From an uncultured Collinsella sp. (GTDB taxonomy: Bacteria > Actinomycetota > Coriobacteriia > Coriobacteriales > Coriobacteriaceae), in contig CAUACA010000027.1 of NCBI GenBank assembly GCA_958427355.1, positions 1-25,795 on the forward strand: DNA of 25,795 nt, in the 5' to 3' direction. Below are positions 22,575 through 25,795 of this stretch, piece by piece; the first letter of the stretch is position 1; the number at the start of each line of letters is the position of its first letter. A program made the translations under genes and the position numbers. The notes under the pieces are model-generated. The model did not search any database. It was not told the origin of the DNA and saw nothing but the letters and a program-made list of their open reading frames with translations.

Positions 22575-23497
22575 TCGGCCGTCATCTTCCTTGCCAGTTG
22601 CTTGCCCACGATACGGGCGACCACGTTAAACAGCAGCACGCAAATCATCAACAGCGCCGCGGTGCCCCAGACGATCTGCTGGGCCTCGGGGCTGCCCTCG
22701 CCATAGATCTTGTAAATGTGCACGGCGAGCGACTCGCCAGGGCGGAACACGTTCCAGGCGCAGGTGGGGCTCGACAGGTTAAAGCTCAAGAAGTTCAGGC
22801 GAACCGGCGAGCTCATACCCGAGGTAAAGAGCAGTGCTGCGGCCTCGCCAAACACACGGCCGGCCGAAAGCACGATGCCGGTCACGATGGCGGGCATGGC
22901 CTCGGGAATCAGGATGTGCAGCGTGGCCTCCCAGCGGGTAAGGCCCATGGCCAGGCATGCATCGCGCTGGGCCTGTGGCACGTCCTCGAGCGCCTGCTGG
23001 ATCACGCGCACCAGGATGGGGATATTGAACATGGTGAGCGCGACAGCGCCGGAGATGATGGAGTACTTCCAGCCCAGCTGCACCGAGAACACCAGAAAGC
23101 CGAACATGCCGACGACGATGGAAGGCAGCGAGGACAGCGTCTCGATGGCGGTGGAGGCGATGTCGCGGATAGGGCCGTTCGGCGCGTACTCAACCAGGAA
23201 GACCGCTCCGCCCAGACTGATGGGCACCGAGATGACCAGAGTGATCAGCAGCAGGTAGAACGAGTCGAACAGCTGGTAGAGCACGCCACCCTGGGTACCG
23301 TTGGCGCGCGACGGCTGCGTGAGAAAGCCCGGTTGGAACAGCGTCGAGACGCCCTCGAACAGGATATAGGCCACCATGGAGATGACGATGATCATGACGA
23401 TGGCGACGATCGCCGTCAGCACGCCCGTGGCGATGCGATCCTGTTTTTGGACACGCCCGAGTCTCGCCTCGTCGATGTGGATGCGCGTGCTAGCCAC
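22571..23497 (-). CDS. pstA: Phosphate ABC transporter permease PstA (GTG start)
   Basis: A 308-residue membrane protein with about six transmembrane helices and the binding-protein-dependent permease loop around AMGLTRWEATLHILIPEAMPAIVTG in the second half, which contacts PstB. The SLPSIVVGMFGF segment is typical of PstA/PstC. The start is taken as GTG at 23497, which overlaps the pstC stop by eight bases and has AGGGGG and AAGG upstream. A TTG further upstream would extend it eight codons. It pairs with PstC to form the phosphate channel. Confidence 0.93.
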   Translation of the reverse strand: MASTRIHIDEARLGRVQKQDRIATGVLTAIVAIVMIIVISMVAYILFEGVSTLFQPGFLTQPSRANGTQGGVLYQLFDSFYLLLITLVISVPISLGGAVFLVEYAPNGPIRDIASTAIETLSSLPSIVVGMFGFLVFSVQLGWKYSIISGAVALTMFNIPILVRVIQQALEDVPQAQRDACLAMGLTRWEATLHILIPEAMPAIVTGIVLSAGRVFGEAAALLFTSGMSSPVRLNFLSFNLSSPTCAWNVFRPGESLAVHIYKIYGEGSPEAQQIVWGTAALLMICVLLFNVVARIVGKQLARKMTAE

Positions 23498-24398
23498 GAG
23501 CCTTCGCCCCCTTGCGGCCAATGAGATGGATGATCAGGATGAAGATGAGGCTCATGCCCATCAGCAGCAGGCCGAGTGCCCACAGAACATCGTCCTGGGC
23601 CGAGCCCTCGGCATAGACCGCCATGGACGTGGTGAGCGTGGTGGTGATGGTCGAAGCCGGCGACAGCAGCGACGTCGGCATGGCCTCGATACCGCCGATG
23701 ACCATGCGCACGGCGAGCGTCTCCCCAAAGGCGCGGGTCATGCCCAGGATGACCGCAGTCATGAGCGACGGCATGGCGGACTTGAGCACCACGTGCCAGA
23801 TGGTCTGCCAGCGGGTGTAGCCCAGCGCGAGCGAGCCCTGACGGTAGCTATCGGGCACAGCGCGCAGGCCATCGACCGAAAGCGTGGTCATGGTCGGCAG
23901 GATCATAACGGCCAGCACGATGGCGCCGGGCAAGATGCCCAGGCCCGTGCTCACGTGGAAAACGCTCTTCATAAGACCGACGACCACGTGAAAGCCGATC
24001 AGGCCAAAGACGACCGAGGGAATGCCGGTCAAAAGCTCAATAAGCGGCTGAAAGACCTTGGAACCAAACTTAGGCTGAATCTCGACCGCAAAGATGGCAG
24101 AGCCGATGGCGATGGGCAGCGCGATGAGCGTGGAGAGTACCATGACCGCAAACGAGGTGACGATCAGGGGCAGGGCGCCGGTATAGGGCAGACTGTTTTC
24201 GGCCGTGTTGGCCAGGTCCCACTTGGTGCCGGTGAAGAACTCGACGACCGAAACGCCGTCCTTGAGAAAAGCCGAGAGACCCTTTTGGGCGACCATAAAG
24301 ATGAGCGCGGCAACGACAAGCGTCACGAGCGCTACGCACGCGCCCGTGACGCCCAGGCCCACGTTCTCAAGGTCGCGCTTTGGCAGCTGTTTTGCCAT
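23490..24398 (-). CDS. pstC: Phosphate ABC transporter permease PstC
   Basis: A 302-residue membrane permease with about six helices. GIPSVVFGLIGFHVVV and the cytosolic coupling loop ALGYTRWQTIWHVVLKSAMPSLMTAV match PstC. A shorter hydrophilic loop follows the first helix (KDGVSVVEFFTGTKWDLAN), as usual for PstC. The ATG at 24398 follows GAAAGG. It starts 24 bases after the pstS stop and its end overlaps the start of pstA, so the operon is tight. Confidence 0.93.
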   Translation of the reverse strand: MAKQLPKRDLENVGLGVTGACVALVTLVVAALIFMVAQKGLSAFLKDGVSVVEFFTGTKWDLANTAENSLPYTGALPLIVTSFAVMVLSTLIALPIAIGSAIFAVEIQPKFGSKVFQPLIELLTGIPSVVFGLIGFHVVVGLMKSVFHVSTGLGILPGAIVLAVMILPTMTTLSVDGLRAVPDSYRQGSLALGYTRWQTIWHVVLKSAMPSLMTAVILGMTRAFGETLAVRMVIGGIEAMPTSLLSPASTITTTLTTSMAVYAEGSAQDDVLWALGLLLMGMSLIFILIIHLIGRKGAKARG

Positions 24399-24422
24399 TG
24401 CAAACCTTTCCGGGGCGATTAC

Positions 24423-25364
24423 TTATTTAGCGGAGACCTTGCCGCTGGCGTCCTTGACGACCTTCATGGCAGAGACGGGGATAAAGCCCTGCTCCTCGAC
24501 GAGCTTGCCCTGGACGTCGTCGGAAAGCATGAACTCCAGGAAGGCCGTGGTGGCCTCGTCGGCGTCCTTGGAGCAGTACATGTGCTCGGTCGCCCAGATC
24601 TTGAAGGAGTCGTCGGTGACGTTCTTGCTCTTGGGCTCGACGCCCTCGACCTTGATGGCGTTGAACTTGGAGTCATCGAAGTGCGAGAAGTCGAGGTAGG
24701 AGATGGCGTTGTCGGTACTGCCCATCTGAGTCTGGACATCGCCGGACTTGTCGAGTTCGGCGTCGCCCTTAAAGTCGACGGCCTCGTCGACAAAAACGGC
24801 GGCCTCGAAGGTGGCACGGGTGCCAGAGCCAGCCTTGCGGTTGAGCACGACGACGGTGGCGTCGTCGCCGCCGACCTCCTTCCAGTTGGTGATTTGGCCG
24901 GAGAAGATACCCTTGAGCTGCTCGAGGGACAGGTCGTCGACCGTCACGTTCTTGGAGACGACGGGGCCCATGCCCACGACGGCAACCTCGTGGTCGACGA
25001 GGTTCTTGACCTGGTCGGCCTCGAGCTTGGTCTCGGCGAAGACATCGGAATTACCGATGGTGACGGTGCCAGCGGCGACGGCGGTCAGACCCTTGCCCGA
25101 ACCGTTGCCCGAGCCAGAAACGGAGACGTCCGGGTTGGCGTCCATGAACTTCTCGGCAGCAGCCTCGACGAGAGCTTGGAACGAGGAGGCGCCGTCGTAG
25201 GTCACCTCGCCGGAAACGGACTCGGCAGCGGCAGTGGCGCTGCCCTTGTCGGCGGCGTTGGAAGCACCCGCGCCACCGCAGCCAACGAGGCCGAGGCCCA
25301 CGAAGCTGGCAAGACCACCAGCGAGGCCGAGGAACTGACGACGAGAATAAGCCTGATCGAGCAT
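24423..25364 (-). CDS. pstS: Phosphate-binding lipoprotein PstS (Tat-type signal)
   Basis: A 313-residue extracellular phosphate-binding protein. The N-terminus has a twin-arginine pattern SRRQFLGLAG (about 7-16), a hydrophobic stretch and a lipobox LVGC, so it should be exported folded and lipid-anchored. The mature part has the family's phosphate-contact segments: GEVTYDGASSFQALVEAAAEKF, SGSGNGSGKGLTAVAAGTVTIGNSDV, and NRKAGSGTRATFE. The ATG at 25364 is chosen because GAAAGGAAG precedes it and the signal begins directly after; upstream in-frame starts would prefix non-signal residues. It is the first gene of pstSCAB. Confidence 0.92.
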   Translation of the reverse strand: MLDQAYSRRQFLGLAGGLASFVGLGLVGCGGAGASNAADKGSATAAAESVSGEVTYDGASSFQALVEAAAEKFMDANPDVSVSGSGNGSGKGLTAVAAGTVTIGNSDVFAETKLEADQVKNLVDHEVAVVGMGPVVSKNVTVDDLSLEQLKGIFSGQITNWKEVGGDDATVVVLNRKAGSGTRATFEAAVFVDEAVDFKGDAELDKSGDVQTQMGSTDNAISYLDFSHFDDSKFNAIKVEGVEPKSKNVTDDSFKIWATEHMYCSKDADEATTAFLEFMLSDDVQGKLVEEQGFIPVSAMKVVKDASGKVSAK

Positions 25365-25570
25365 GATCTTCCTTTCATACATGCGACTCGCGGGCACCCT
25401 GCCCGCTTTGCTGTTTGGAAAGATACGGCCTCGATCAGGCGACAACCGCCTTATCTGCGGTTTCTTACGGGCATTTGATAGACCCTTACCGCAAGCGCAG
25501 CACGGCCTTTACAAACGAATAAAAAACCCGGCATTTAGCGTGGCACGCCTTTTACACCAGAGGAAGGTAG
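25365..25570. other. pstS upstream region
   Basis: No gene is seen. AACCGC (25444-25449) and GCGGTT (25457-25462) form a short inverted repeat about 80 bases upstream of the pstS ATG, and could be an operator. I could not identify a convincing Pho-box or -35/-10 pair. Confidence 0.4.
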
Positions 25571-25700
25571 TCATTGGGGACGTTCTTAAACGACCAGTCG
25601 TTGGGGACAGTCTTTGCGGATTGCCAAAAAGGAGTGTCCCAACCTGCCGGCATTTGGGGACGTTCCTTATCTGCCGGCACAAAAGGAACGTCCCCAAGTG
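25571..25700. repeat. Cluster of GGGGAC hairpin repeats (copies 2 and 3 of the 18789 family)
   Basis: TTGGGGACGTTCCTT (25654-25668) pairs perfectly with AAGGAACGTCCCCAA (25683-25697). TTGGGGAC also occurs at about 25574-25581 and 25611-25618. GGAGTGTCCC followed by CTGCCGGCA (25631-25652), and CTGCCGGCACAAAAGGAACG (25671-25690), match the repeat at 18789-18848. No T-run follows, so it is more like a dispersed palindromic unit than a terminator. Confidence 0.75.
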
Positions 25701-25751
25701 ACGCCCAATGACTACCCCAGCAACGCCAATGTTTTGGCAACGACAGACACT

Positions 25752-25795
25752 ATGACCCAATCCGAGGGCACTAAAAAGATAGGAGCCCCCGCTCG
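25752..25795 (+). CDS. Possible start of a further gene, cut by the window edge
   Basis: An ATG at 25752 opens a frame (MTQSEGTKKIGAPA) that runs off the end of the window. No good ribosome-binding site is visible, and the fragment is too short to identify. It would be divergent from pstS. Confidence 0.25.
   Translation, partial: MTQSEGTKKIGAPA

Noticed and set aside
23376..25478. A 700-codon plus-strand open frame opposite pstC and pstS
   Set aside because: It is a shadow of the real pst genes in high-GC sequence, with low-complexity Asp/Gly/Val composition and no homologous pattern.

Overview
This 25.8-kb window is GC-rich chromosomal DNA from an actinobacterial-type genome. Gene content, codon style and intergenic repeats fit the Coriobacteriia, most likely Collinsella or a close relative. 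That placement is from recall of the lineage and was not confirmed by a search. There are no rRNA or tRNA genes, no CRISPR array, no intact transposase and no phage genes. About 25 protein genes are supported, and most are ordinary housekeeping, transport or metal-homeostasis genes.

Layout. 1-148: left edge with a small direct repeat. 149-988 (-): metallophosphoesterase. 1242-2843 (+): CPA1-type cation/proton antiporter with two regulatory RCK_C-like domains. 3072-7550 (+): serine-biosynthesis block serC and serA, a terminator, then an M20 peptidase and a shortened DUF1015-like protein. 7680-9630 (-): two tandem paralogous histidine phosphatases downstream of a nitroreductase whose promoter region carries an iron-box-like sequence. 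9867-10952 (+): DUF308 membrane protein directly abutting a YaiI/YqxD (UPF0178) protein. 11086-12174 (-): histidine-rich putative manganese/metal efflux permease. 12347-13315 (+): DEDDh exonuclease. 13667-14857 (+): unrecognised protein, visibly AT-richer than its surroundings, with a C-terminal region resembling a PD-(D/E)XK (DUF559/Vsr-like) nuclease; a 43-bp inverted-repeat pair follows. 15203-17976 (+): a complete Zn/Cd resistance module (ArsR/SmtB repressor, free-standing HMA metallochaperone, P1B-2 ATPase) with three near-identical ArsR operators. 17993-18121: a 129-bp nest of concentric perfect inverted repeats. 18262-18651 (-): short DtxR/MntR-type regulator. 18860-21496 (-): Uup-like ABC-F protein followed by a Cof-type HAD hydrolase. 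21702-25364 (-): pstS-pstC-pstA-pstB phosphate transport operon ending in a strong terminator. The right edge holds a repeat cluster and possibly the first codons of another gene.

How genes work together. SerC and SerA give two of the three steps to serine; no SerB-type phosphatase is present, but two histidine phosphatases lie close by. The ArsR module is self-contained: the operator sequences tie the repressor, chaperone and pump into one regulon. The DtxR-type regulator, the metal permease and the iron-box-like site at the nitroreductase suggest a second, Mn/Fe-responsive layer.

The least-explained features are the AT-rich nuclease-like gene, the detached HMA protein with its polybasic pump, the truncated DUF1015-like protein beside serCA, and several families of intergenic hairpin repeats that nearly all carry a GGGAC core.
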